Numbered from the stretch's first letter, positions 1-6,098 are shown. The stretch: DNA of 6,098 nucleotides from Burkholderiaceae bacterium (GCA_017999135.1 JAGOBT010000212.1:1-6098), one strand, 5' to 3'. Program-made: numbers and translations. Notes: a model not told the origin generated them from the letters alone.

Positions 1-380
1 ACCTGTACAAGCGCCTGGCCACGGCCGACAAGCCCGAGCAGCTGGACGTGCTGCTCGAGGAGATGACGGACCGCTTCGGCAAGCTGCCCGCCCAGGGCCA
101 GACGCTGTTCGACACCCACCGGCTGCGCGTCATGGCCAAGCCCTACGGCGTGGCCAAGATCGACGCCAACCCGAAGCTGATGAACATCACCTTCCGCCCC
201 AACCCGCCGATCGACGCGATGAAGATCATCGCCCTGGTGCAGAAGAACCGGAACATCAAGCTGGCCGGCAACGACAAGCTGCGCATCGAGCGCGAGATGG
301 CCGACCCCAAGGACCGGGCGCAGTACGTGCGCGATGTGCTGCGGGCCCTGGGGCCGCCGGTGGCGGCCCCGGTCAAGTAG
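1..380 (+). CDS. mfd: Transcription-repair coupling factor Mfd, C-terminal part (5' end outside window)
   Basis: The reading frame is already open at base 3 and ends at a TAG at 378-380, giving the last 125 residues. Mfd is a cytoplasmic ATP-dependent DNA translocase. It pushes RNA polymerase stalled at lesions off the DNA and recruits UvrA, coupling transcription to nucleotide excision repair. The visible part matches the C-terminal TRCF domain: the segment LYKRLATADKPEQLDVLLEE comes first, then a DRFGKLP motif and a DTHRLRVMAKPYGV stretch, all typical of proteobacterial Mfd. In the full protein this domain packs against the UvrA-binding region and keeps it masked. The helicase motifs and the RNA polymerase-interacting domain lie upstream of the window. 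The gene converges with the small membrane-protein gene on the other strand, with 45 bp between stop codons. The last codons overlap a 9-bp inverted repeat, so the Pro/Ala-rich tail may partly reflect that DNA structure. Assignment is by recognised family sequence; no search was run. Confidence 0.93.
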   Translation, partial: LYKRLATADKPEQLDVLLEEMTDRFGKLPAQGQTLFDTHRLRVMAKPYGVAKIDANPKLMNITFRPNPPIDAMKIIALVQKNRNIKLAGNDKLRIEREMADPKDRAQYVRDVLRALGPPVAAPVK

Positions 381-398
381 CGGGCCGCCGGTGGCGGC
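351..398. repeat. Tandem 17-bp palindromic repeat spanning the mfd stop codon
   Basis: The sequence gggccgccggtggcggc occurs twice, identically, at 351-367 and 382-398, a 31-bp period. Each copy is an inverted repeat around a GGT loop. The first is extended by its flanks to a perfect 9-bp stem (350-358 with 362-370, loop 359-361) and lies inside the mfd coding sequence. The second has a 6-bp stem (384-389 with 393-398, loop 390-392) and begins just after the mfd stop. Whether this is a duplicated terminator hairpin, a dispersed palindromic element or chance in GC-rich DNA cannot be decided from one window. Confidence 0.7.
384..398. terminator. Possible hairpin between convergent mfd and the DUF4212 gene
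   Basis: A six-pair all-GC stem with a three-base loop sits 3 bp after the mfd stop codon, in the 45-bp gap between two convergent genes, where a bidirectional terminator would be expected. No T-run follows on either strand, so it is not a canonical intrinsic terminator. The call rests on position and stem strength only. Confidence 0.3.
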
Positions 399-425
399 GC
401 CAACATGGCGGGTGGCCGCGCCGGG

Positions 426-686
426 TCAGTCGCCGGCAGGCCGGCCGTGCTCCGCGTCCAGCCGGTCCATCGCCAGGGCATACACCCACACGATGGCGCA
501 GAACACCAGCAGCGCGCCCTGCGCCGTGGCCCAGAAGCCGAACGGCCAGCCGAAGAAGCGGAAGGTGAGGCTGGGGCCGAACAGGCACACCACCAGCGTG
601 ACCAGCAGCCACACACCCAGCAGCGTTGCGCTGAGTTGCAGCGTGCGGCGCCAGTAAGTGGAATGGGCTTGGGCAGGGGGCGGCAT
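426..686 (-). CDS. DUF4212 family small membrane protein (putative Na+/solute symporter small subunit)
   Basis: An 86-residue protein runs from ATG (684-686) to TGA (426-428) on the minus strand. It carries the hallmarks of DUF4212: an N-terminal YWRR motif at residues 11-14, a first hydrophobic segment at about 18-37, the signature FGWPFGFW at 45-52, a second hydrophobic segment at about 50-71, and a DRLDAEHG tail at 74-81. It should be an inner-membrane protein with two spanning helices. In many bacteria such a protein is encoded just before a large sodium:solute symporter subunit of the acetate/proline permease superfamily, and the two are thought to form a transporter. Here the downstream side is the convergent mfd gene and the upstream side is divergent prfB, so no partner is adjacent. 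No strong Shine-Dalgarno sequence precedes the ATG, but the start matches the family's usual length. Family membership is recognised from sequence; the transport role is inferred and the substrate unknown. Confidence 0.85.
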   Translation of the reverse strand: MPPPAQAHSTYWRRTLQLSATLLGVWLLVTLVVCLFGPSLTFRFFGWPFGFWATAQGALLVFCAIVWVYALAMDRLDAEHGRPAGD

Positions 687-765
687 GGGCCGTGGATGCT
701 AGCGAAAGCCGTGGTGCCTGCCACCCGGGCCCGACCCGCATGGCCACCGCGCCGGGCACACCCCC

Positions 766-775
766 ATGCGAGAAT
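766..775 (+). promoter_or_regulatory. Weak candidate extended -10 element for prfB
   Basis: In the 123-bp divergent gap between the DUF4212 gene and prfB, the string atgcgagaat offers a TG followed by one base and a hexamer GAGAAT, resembling an extended -10 box, 34 bp before the prfB ATG. No convincing -35 hexamer lies 16-18 bp upstream. It is the most promoter-like short sequence I see in this gap, but the support is thin. Confidence 0.22.
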
Positions 776-809
776 CCAGCTCCAGTTTCACCGTCAGAAG
801 CCACCATCC

Positions 810-1914
810 ATGGACATCGAACAAGTCAACGCCATCGGCACGCTGCTCGCCGATCTGAGCGCCCGCACCGAGCAGCTCCGGGGGTATCTTTGACTACGAC
901 CGCAAATCCCTGCGGTTGAATGAAGTCAATGCCGCGCTGGAGAACCCCAGCGTCTGGAACGAACCCAAGCGCGCCCAGGAGCTGGGCCGCGAGAAGAAGT
1001 CGCTCGAAGACGTGGTCGGCACCATCGACCATCTGAAGAGCAACCTGGCCGACAACACCGAGCTGTACGAGATGTCCAAGGCCGACGAGGCCTTCGATGA
1101 TCTCGCCGCGATCGAGGCCGACGCGGCCGAGCTGCGCCAGATCGTCGAGCAGCTCGAGTTCCGCCGCATGTTCAGCAACCCGGCCGATCCGCTGAACTGC
1201 TTCGTCGACATCCAGGCCGGCGCCGGCGGCACTGAAGCGTGTGACTGGGCCGGCATGCTGCTGCGCCAGTACCTGAAGTACTGCGAGCGCAAGGGCTTCA
1301 AGGCCACGCTGGAAGACGAGACCCCCGGCGACGTGGCCGGCATCAAAAGCGCCACCATCAAGGTGGAAGGCGACTATGCCTTCGGCCACCTGCGCACCGA
1401 AACCGGCGTGCACCGCCTGGTGCGCAAGAGCCCGTTCGATTCGGCCGGCGGCCGCCACACCTCGTTCGCCAGCCTGTTCGTCTACCCCGAGGTCGACGAT
1501 TCCATCGAGATCGACATCAACCCGGCCGATGTGCGGGTGGACACCTTCCGCGCCAGCGGCGCCGGTGGCCAGCACATCAACAAGACCGATTCGGCGGTGC
1601 GGCTCACCCACATCCCCACCGGCATCGTGGTGCAGTGCCAGGACGGCCGCAGCCAGCACAGCAACCGCGACGTCGCCTGGAAGCGCCTGCGCAGCCGGCT
1701 GTACGACCATGAGATGCGCAAGCGCATGGAAGAGCAGCAGAAGCTGGAAGACACCAAGACCGACGTCGGCTGGGGCCACCAGATCCGCAGCTATGTGCTG
1801 GACAACAGTCGCATCAAGGATTTGCGCACCAACGTCGAGATCTCGGCCACCCAGAAGGTGCTCGATGGCGACCTGGACGCCTTCATCGAGGCCAGCCTGA
1901 AGGCCGGCCTCTGA
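810..1914 (+). CDS. prfB: Peptide chain release factor 2 (RF2), with programmed +1 frameshift
   Basis: RF2 recognises UAA and UGA stop codons in the ribosomal A site and triggers hydrolysis of the peptidyl-tRNA. Translation starts at ATG 810 and reads 27 codons to an in-frame TGA at 891-893. Skipping base 891 continues the frame from 892 to TGA 1912-1914, so the product is join(810..890, 892..1914), 367 residues against 365 in E. coli. The junction reads [16 protein letters not shown], which is continuous RF2 sequence and confirms the shift. The stop-codon recognition tripeptide SPF is at residues 207-209, in a [14 protein letters not shown] context. The catalytic GGQ is at 252-254, followed by [10 protein letters not shown]. 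The residue matching E. coli K-12 Thr246 is Ala248. No strong ribosome binding site precedes the ATG; the start is fixed by family length and by the frameshift frame. lysS, a common downstream neighbour in other proteobacteria, is not present; pepN follows instead. Confidence 0.96.
880..894 (+). promoter_or_regulatory. prfB: RF2 autoregulatory +1 frameshift site
   Basis: The site consists of a Shine-Dalgarno-like GGGGG at 880-884, a TAT spacer, the slippery CTT codon at 888-890, the UGA stop at 891-893 and a following C at 894. Spacing and slippery codon are the same as in the E. coli prfB site; the base just before the G run is C here rather than A. By established mechanism, low RF2 makes termination at the UGA slow, so the peptidyl-tRNA on CUU slips to UUU and the full protein is made. 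Ample RF2 terminates at the UGA and lowers synthesis. Confidence 0.95.
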
Positions 1915-1918
1915 CCCC

Positions 1919-1946
1919 GGGCCGTGTGCGCCCTGCGCCACGGCCC
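1919..1946 (+). terminator. GC-rich stem-loop just after prfB
   Basis: A perfect 8-bp inverted repeat (1919-1926, GGGCCGTG, with 1939-1946, CACGGCCC) surrounds a 12-base loop and starts 4 bp after the prfB stop codon. No T-run follows, so it is not a textbook intrinsic terminator. It could attenuate read-through into pepN, mark a 3' end that protects the mRNA, or help Rho-dependent termination. Structure is seen directly; function is inferred. Confidence 0.4.
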
Positions 1947-1965
1947 CACACCCCTCACCCTGATT

Positions 1966-1969
1966 GGAA
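1966..1969 (+). promoter_or_regulatory. Ribosome binding site candidate that supports the pepN ATG
   Basis: GGAA lies 9 bp before ATG 1979. An in-frame TTG at 1964-1966 overlaps this motif and has no ribosome binding site of its own, so the ATG, which also gives the usual PepN N-terminus, is the better start. Confidence 0.45.
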
Positions 1970-1978
1970 CCTCCCGCC

Positions 1979-4669
1979 ATGCGTGAAGGCCCCGCCACCG
2001 TGATCCGCCGCGAAGACTACGCGGCACCCGCCTACTGGATCCGCAGCGCCGAACTGACGTTCGACCTGGACCCGGCCAAGACCATCGTCGCCAGCAAGCT
2101 GGCGATCGAGCGCCATGCCGACGCCACCCCCGGGCAGCCGCTGAAGCTGCACGGCGACGGCCTGGTGCTGCTGCGCTGCCTGGCCGACGGCGAGAGCGTC
2201 AGCTTCCGGCAGGAAGATGGCGTCCTGGTGATCGACAACCCGCCTGACAAGCCCGCGTTCACGCTCGAAATCCGCAACACCTGCGCACCCGAGAAGAACA
2301 CCCAGCTGTCGGGCCTGTACACCAGCGGCGGCGGCTTCTTCACCCAGTGCGAGGCCGAGGGCTTCCGCCGCATCACCTACTTTCTGGACCGGCCCGACGT
2401 GATGGCCGTCTACACCGTGGTGCTGCGCGCCGACAAGGCCAAGTACCCGGTGCTGCTGAGCAACGGCAATCTGCTGGAGCAGGCCGATCTGCCCAACGGC
2501 CGCCACATGGCGAAGTGGCACGACCCCTTCCCCAAGCCCAGCTACCTGTTTGCCCTGGTGGCGGCCGACCTGGTGTGCCGTGAGCAGCGCATCACGGCCC
2601 GCAACGGCAAGGAGCACCTGCTGCAGGTGCATGTGCGCCGGGGCGACCTCGACAAGACCGAGCACGCGATGAACTCGCTGGTGGCCAGCGTGGCCTGGGA
2701 CGAAGCCCGCTTCGGCCTGCCACTCGATCTGGAGCGCTTCATGGTCGTCGCCGTGGGCGACTTCAACATGGGCGCCATGGAGAACAAGGGCCTGAACATC
2801 TTCAACACGAAGTACGTGCTGGCCAGCCCCGCCACCGCCACCGACGACGACTTCGCCGGCATCGAGAGCGTGGTGGCGCATGAGTACTTCCACAACTGGA
2901 CCGGCAACCGCATCACCTGCCGCGACTGGTTCCAGCTCAGCCTGAAGGAAGGCCTGACCGTCTACCGGGATCAAGAGTTTTCGATGGACATGGCCGGCAG
3001 CGCGTCGGCCCGGGCGGTGCTGCGCATCGACGCGGTGCGCAACCTGCGCGCAGTGCAGTTCCCTGAAGACGCCGGCCCGATGGCCCACCCGGTGCGGCCC
3101 GACAGCTACAGCGAGATCAACAACTTCTACACCGCCACCGTCTACGAAAAAGGCGCCGAGGTGGTGCGCATGATGGCCACGCTGGTGGGCCGCGCCGGCT
3201 TCCGCGCTGGCATGGACCTGTACTTCCAGCGCCACGATGGCCAGGCTGTCACCTGCGACGACTTCGCCCAGGCCATCGCCGATGCCAACCCCGGCAGCGC
3301 GCTGGCCAGCCACCTGCCCGTCTTCCAGCAGTGGTACGCGCAGGCCGGCACACCGGTGCTGCAGGCGCGCGGCAGCTACAACGAGGCCGCCCGCCGCTAC
3401 ACGCTGACGCTGCGCCAGAGCGCCGCGCCGTCGCCCGGCCAGCCGCAGAAGCAGCCCTGCCTGGTGCCGGTGCTGATGGGCCTGCTGGCCGCCGACGACG
3501 GCCATGCCCTGCCGCTGAAGCTGGAAGGCGAAGCCCAGGCCACCGGCACCGAGCGGGTGCTGGTGCTGACCGAGGCGGAGCAGACCTTCACCTTCGTCAA
3601 TGTCGAGGCGGCGCCGGTGCCGTCGCTGCTGCGCGGCTTCTCGGCGCCGGTCACGTTGGACGACGGCCTGGACGATGCCGCGCTGCTGGTGCTGCTGCAG
3701 CACGATGCCGACGCCTTCAACCGCTGGGAGGCCGGCCAGCGCCTGTCGCTGGGCCGGCTGATGGCCGCGCTGCCGGGCGATGCGGATCTGCCGCCGCTGG
3801 ACGACGCCTACCTGCAGGCCCTGCGCCGCGTGCTGCGCGACCCGGCGCTGGACCCCGCCTTCAAGGACCAGGTGTTGATGCTGCCCAGCGAGGCCTACGT
3901 GGCCGAATGCGTGGGAAGCGACGTCAACCCGCAGCGCATCCACCGCCTGCGCGAGCAGATGCGCCGGCAGATCGCCGCCGCACTGCGCAACGACTGGGCC
4001 TGGGCTTTCGACGCCCACCAGGTGCGGGCCGGCTACCAGCCCACCGCCACACAGGCTGGCCAGCGGGCGCTGGCCAACCAGGCCCTGCGCCTGCTGGTGC
4101 TGGACGCCGTGACCCAGGGCGATGCAGTGTGGCCCGGCCGGGCCTACCAGCGCTTCAAGGACGCCGGCAACATGACCGACCGCTTCGGCGCGCTGGTGGC
4201 GCTGGTGGACGCGCAATCGCCGCTGGCCGAGCCGGCGCTGGCGCGCTTCCATGCGCTGTTTGCCGGTGACGACCTGGTCATCGACAAGTGGTTCAACCTG
4301 CAGGCCACGGCCAACGAGCCGGCCAGCGGCGGCGGCCTGCAGCGGGTGAAGGCGCTGATGCAACACCCCGATTTCTCGCTGAAGAACCCGAACCGCGCAC
4401 GCGCCCTGCTCAGCGGCTTCTGCCGCGACAACCCGGCCGCCTTCCACCGCACCGACGCCGCCGGCTACGTGTTCTGGGCCGACCGGGTGCTGGAGCTCGA
4501 CGCCATCAACCCGCAGCTGGCCGCCCGCCTGGCCCGCGCCATGGACCGCTGGCGCGCGCTGGCCGAGCCCTGGCGCAGCGCTGCCCGCGAGGCGGTGGCC
4601 CGCGTGGCCGCATCGCCCAGGCTGAGCGACGATGTGCGCGAGATCGTCACCAAGGCCCTCGACTCCTGA
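1979..4669 (+). CDS. pepN: Aminopeptidase N (M1 family zinc metallopeptidase)
   Basis: PepN is a cytoplasmic zinc enzyme that removes N-terminal residues from peptides in the late steps of protein turnover. The predicted 896-residue protein is slightly longer than the 870 residues of E. coli PepN. An N-terminal beta domain carries Q123 and E125 (in TQCEAEGFRRITYF), equivalent to the substrate-anchoring Gln119 and Glu121. The catalytic domain carries the exopeptidase motif GAMEN at 265-269, the zinc site HEYFH at 301-305 with the third ligand E324, and the transition-state tyrosine Y389 in VYEKGAE. Compared with E. coli from memory, there is a four-residue insertion between E324 and Y389, near the AGSAS stretch. 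A beta-barrel segment and a long helical C-terminal domain follow, consistent with the four-domain plan. All key residues are present and the frame is intact. It lies 64 bp after prfB and 21 bp before fbp, so it probably shares a transcript with fbp. Confidence 0.96.
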   Translation: MREGPATVIRREDYAAPAYWIRSAELTFDLDPAKTIVASKLAIERHADATPGQPLKLHGDGLVLLRCLADGESVSFRQEDGVLVIDNPPDKPAFTLEIRNTCAPEKNTQLSGLYTSGGGFFTQCEAEGFRRITYFLDRPDVMAVYTVVLRADKAKYPVLLSNGNLLEQADLPNGRHMAKWHDPFPKPSYLFALVAADLVCREQRITARNGKEHLLQVHVRRGDLDKTEHAMNSLVASVAWDEARFGLPLDLERFMVVAVGDFNMGAMENKGLNIFNTKYVLASPATATDDDFAGIESVVAHEYFHNWTGNRITCRDWFQLSLKEGLTVYRDQEFSMDMAGSASARAVLRIDAVRNLRAVQFPEDAGPMAHPVRPDSYSEINNFYTATVYEKGAEVVRMMATLVGRAGFRAGMDLYFQRHDGQAVTCDDFAQAIADANPGSALASHLPVFQQWYAQAGTPVLQARGSYNEAARRYTLTLRQSAAPSPGQPQKQPCLVPVLMGLLAADDGHALPLKLEGEAQATGTERVLVLTEAEQTFTFVNVEAAPVPSLLRGFSAPVTLDDGLDDAALLVLLQHDADAFNRWEAGQRLSLGRLMAALPGDADLPPLDDAYLQALRRVLRDPALDPAFKDQVLMLPSEAYVAECVGSDVNPQRIHRLREQMRRQIAAALRNDWAWAFDAHQVRAGYQPTATQAGQRALANQALRLLVLDAVTQGDAVWPGRAYQRFKDAGNMTDRFGALVALVDAQSPLAEPALARFHALFAGDDLVIDKWFNLQATANEPASGGGLQRVKALMQHPDFSLKNPNRARALLSGFCRDNPAAFHRTDAAGYVFWADRVLELDAINPQLAARLARAMDRWRALAEPWRSAAREAVARVAASPRLSDDVREIVTKALDS

Positions 4670-4690
4670 ACTGCCCTCACCCACCGCACC

Positions 4691-5713
4691 ATGAAACGCA
4701 TCAGCCTCACCCAGTACCTGGTCGAACAGCAGCGCGACCGGGGTCAGATTCCGCCGCCGCTGCGCCTGCTGATCGAAACGGTGGCACGTGCCTGCAAGCA
4801 CATCGCCATCTCGGTCAACAAGGGCGCCCTGGGCGAGGTGCTGGGCAGCGCCGACACCGAGAACGTGCAGGGTGAGGTGCAGAAGAAGCTCGACGTCATC
4901 GCCAACGAGGTGCTGATCGAGGCCAATGTGTGGGGCGGCCACCTGGCCGCGATGGCCAGCGAGGAGATGGACACCATCCACGTGGTGCCCGACCGCTACC
5001 CGCAAGGCGAATACCTGCTGCTGTTCGACCCGCTGGACGGCAGCAGCAACATCGACGTCAACGTGTCGATCGGCACCATCTTCAGCGTGCTGCGCAAGGT
5101 CACCAACCACCGTGGCGTCAGTGAAGAAGACTTCCTGCAGCCCGGCAAGCAGCAGGCCGCCGCCGGCTACTGCGTGTACGGCCCGCAGACCACGCTGGTG
5201 CTGACCGTGGGCGACGGCGTGGTGATGTTCACGCTGGACCGCGAGACCGGCAGCTGGAAGCTGACCGAGCGCGACGTGCAGATCCCGCCCGACACCAGGG
5301 AATTCGCCATCAACATGTCGAACATGCGGCACTGGGCGCCACCGGTGCGGCAGTACATCGACGACTGCCTGGCCGGCAAGGACGGCCCGCGCGGCAAAGA
5401 CTTCAACATGCGCTGGGTGGCCAGCATGGTGGCCGACGTGCACCGCATCCTGTCGCGCGGCGGCGTGTTCCTCTACCCCTGGGACAAGCGCGAGCCCGAC
5501 AAGCCCGGCAAGCTGCGCCTGATGTACGAGGCGAATCCGATGGCCTTCCTGGTCGAGCAGGCCGGCGGCCAGGCCACCAACGGCCGCCAGCGCATCCTCG
5601 ACATCGTGCCCACCAAGCTGCATGAGCGGGTGAGCGTGGTGCTGGGCTCGAAGAACGAAGTGCAACGCGTCACCGACCTGCACCACGCCGCCACGGGCGA
5701 CGAACCCGCCTGA
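4691..5713 (+). CDS. fbp: Fructose-1,6-bisphosphatase class I
   Basis: The 340-residue enzyme hydrolyses fructose 1,6-bisphosphate to fructose 6-phosphate and phosphate, an irreversible step of gluconeogenesis (and of the Calvin cycle where present), in the cytoplasm with Mg2+. Visible motifs, in order, are [15 protein letters not shown], the metal-site pair E91-E92 in MASEEMD, the signature [10 protein letters not shown] at 113-122, [12 protein letters not shown] at 241-252 followed by GGVFLYP at 257-263, and E280 in [15 protein letters not shown], the usual metal ligand. The length is close to the 332 residues of E. coli Fbp. The ATG gives the standard [10 protein letters not shown] beginning. 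No Shine-Dalgarno sequence is visible in the 21 bp after pepN, so translation may depend on coupling or on a weakly structured leader. No Calvin-cycle genes such as rubisco or phosphoribulokinase lie next to it here, so a gluconeogenic housekeeping role is more likely than a dedicated cbb copy. Allosteric behaviour cannot be judged from the sequence alone. Confidence 0.96.
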   Translation: MKRISLTQYLVEQQRDRGQIPPPLRLLIETVARACKHIAISVNKGALGEVLGSADTENVQGEVQKKLDVIANEVLIEANVWGGHLAAMASEEMDTIHVVPDRYPQGEYLLLFDPLDGSSNIDVNVSIGTIFSVLRKVTNHRGVSEEDFLQPGKQQAAAGYCVYGPQTTLVLTVGDGVVMFTLDRETGSWKLTERDVQIPPDTREFAINMSNMRHWAPPVRQYIDDCLAGKDGPRGKDFNMRWVASMVADVHRILSRGGVFLYPWDKREPDKPGKLRLMYEANPMAFLVEQAGGQATNGRQRILDIVPTKLHERVSVVLGSKNEVQRVTDLHHAATGDEPA

Positions 5714-5775
5714 CCGGGCGCGGCGCCCCACCCGCCGACATCGGCAAATCCCCCGTGACCCAGGGGCCACCGCGC

Positions 5776-5792
5776 GCACGGCCTGGCCGTGC
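5776..5792. repeat. Perfect 8-bp inverted repeat downstream of fbp
   Basis: GCACGGCC and GGCCGTGC flank a single T, forming a near-complete palindrome 62 bp after the fbp stop. As RNA it would fold with about six pairs and a five-base loop; as DNA it has the symmetry of an operator. No T-run follows. It may be part of the fbp terminator or a regulatory site for the next gene. Confidence 0.45.
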
Positions 5793-5827
5793 CGGCTGGC
5801 ACACTGCCTTGCAGGGGGAATGAAGAA

Positions 5828-5844
5828 CACCGGCACCGCCGGTG
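5828..5844. repeat. Perfect 7-bp stem-loop in the leader of the right-edge gene
   Basis: CACCGGC and GCCGGTG flank a three-base ACC loop, about 60 bp before the GTG start of the next gene. An eight-base palindrome GACCGGTC follows at 5853-5860. Either could be an operator half or an mRNA leader hairpin. Nothing else in the 189-bp spacer after fbp looks like a gene. Confidence 0.4.
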
Positions 5845-5890
5845 CACGGGCAGACCGGTCCGTCAGCTGTGGCCCCAGACAACACCCTCT

Positions 5891-5894
5891 GGAG
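5891..5894 (+). promoter_or_regulatory. Ribosome binding site fixing a GTG start
   Basis: GGAG lies 8 bp upstream of GTG 5903, an ideal distance. It is the clearest Shine-Dalgarno match in the window and the main reason for choosing this start over ATG 5966 in the same frame. Confidence 0.6.
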
Positions 5895-5902
5895 CCCTGC
5901 AC

Positions 5903-6098
5903 GTGCCGACCCGCCACCGCCACACCCTGTCCACCCGCCAGGCCGCCACCCCCAGCGCCCTGTTGATGCGCCTGGTGCAGCGGGCACGCTGGCTGTGGCT
6001 GCACTGGATCGAGCAGCGCTGGGCCGCCTTCGGGCGCTGGCGTGCCGACCGGCGCGCTGCCCGTGCCGGCGCGGCCGCCCTGGCCCGCCGCCCTGACC
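5903..6098 (+). CDS. Unidentified Arg/Trp-rich protein, N-terminal part (3' end outside window)
   Basis: From GTG 5903 the frame stays open to the window edge, giving 65 complete codons. I do not recognise the family. The visible part has a polar start with several His and Arg residues (RHRHTLSTRQ), then a segment at about residues 20-55 with five tryptophans (30, 32, 35, 40, 46) and many arginines, 14 in the 65 residues overall. This looks like an amphipathic helix rather than a membrane span or a signal peptide; an Ala/Arg-rich stretch follows. Coding potential is supported by the well-placed GGAG and by third codon positions that are nearly always G or C, like the neighbours. A competing frame ending at 6096 gives a Pro/Arg/Ala-rich low-complexity translation and looks like a shadow. 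It lies in the same direction as fbp, after a 189-bp spacer, so it may have its own promoter. Function is unknown. Confidence 0.6.
   Translation, partial: MPTRHRHTLSTRQAATPSALLMRLVQRARWLWLHWIEQRWAAFGRWRADRRAARAGAAALARRPD

Noticed and set aside
891..893. In-frame TGA in prfB as evidence of a pseudogene or sequencing error.
   Set aside because: The surrounding bases reproduce the known RF2 recoding site at the same codon position and spacing, and the sequence is perfectly RF2-like on both sides.
1964..1978. TTG at 1964 as the pepN start, adding five residues.
   Set aside because: It overlaps the GGAA ribosome binding site of the downstream ATG, has none of its own, and the ATG gives the family's usual N-terminus.
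826..1998. A 390-codon minus-strand frame opposite prfB.
   Set aside because: It is in codon-for-codon antisense register with prfB and is open only because TTA, CTA and TCA are absent there. Its Ala/Val/Gly/His-rich translation resembles no protein family I know.
5796..5813. A sigma-54-like -24/-12 promoter: TGGCAC followed by TTGCA, upstream of the right-edge gene.
   Set aside because: The spacing between the GG and GC pairs is 11 bases instead of the strict 10, and one extra base normally abolishes function. No activator site is evident. A transcript start mapped about 12 bp downstream would revive it.
5820..5966. A 48-codon frame starting ATG-AAG-AAC just after an AGGGGG run.
   Set aside because: The G-run is only one base from the ATG, too close to serve as a ribosome binding site. 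The translation turns into Cys/Pro/Ala-rich low complexity, and the frame overlaps the better-supported GTG gene.
5842..6096. An 84-residue plus-strand frame at the right edge.
   Set aside because: Its product is Pro/Ala/Arg-rich without pattern, it has no ribosome binding site, and its third codon positions lack the GC bias seen in the competing frame from 5903.
1..6098. CRISPR arrays, tRNA or rRNA genes, insertion sequences, attachment sites or phage genes.
   Set aside because: None was seen. There are no regularly spaced repeats beyond the two-copy palindrome at mfd, no transposase-like frames, and gaps between genes are all under 200 bp.

Overview
The window is an ordinary stretch of a high-GC (roughly two-thirds G+C by eye) bacterial chromosome. 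The gene set and protein sequences fit a betaproteobacterium of the order Burkholderiales. The best pointers are the pepN-fbp pair, the style of the RF2 and class I FBPase sequences, a very strong preference for G or C at third codon positions, and the absence of TTA, CTA and TCA codons from the long genes. No previously undescribed system is visible. Coding regions fill most of the window, and most of it is conserved housekeeping.

Layout from left to right. Positions 1-380 (+) hold the 3' end of mfd, the transcription-repair coupling factor. It converges with a small membrane-protein gene of the DUF4212 family at 426-686 (-). The short gap between them carries the second copy of a 17-bp palindromic repeat, whose first copy lies inside the last codons of mfd. 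A 123-bp divergent gap then leads to prfB (peptide chain release factor 2, 810-1914, +), which has the classical programmed +1 frameshift at an in-frame UGA after 27 residues. A GC-rich stem-loop follows prfB directly. Next come pepN (aminopeptidase N, 1979-4669, +) and, 21 bp later, fbp (class I fructose-1,6-bisphosphatase, 4691-5713, +). A 189-bp spacer rich in palindromes precedes a GTG-started gene with a good ribosome binding site. That gene runs off the right edge (5903 onward, +) and I do not recognise it.

The genes do not form one pathway. mfd serves DNA repair, prfB translation termination, pepN peptide turnover and fbp gluconeogenesis. pepN and fbp probably share a transcript because of their spacing. 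prfB may read through into pepN, although the stem-loop at 1919-1946 could separate them. The points most worth a second look are the DUF4212 subunit without its usual transporter partner beside it, the duplicated palindrome around the mfd stop codon, the prfB recoding site, and the unidentified gene with its palindrome-rich leader at the right edge.
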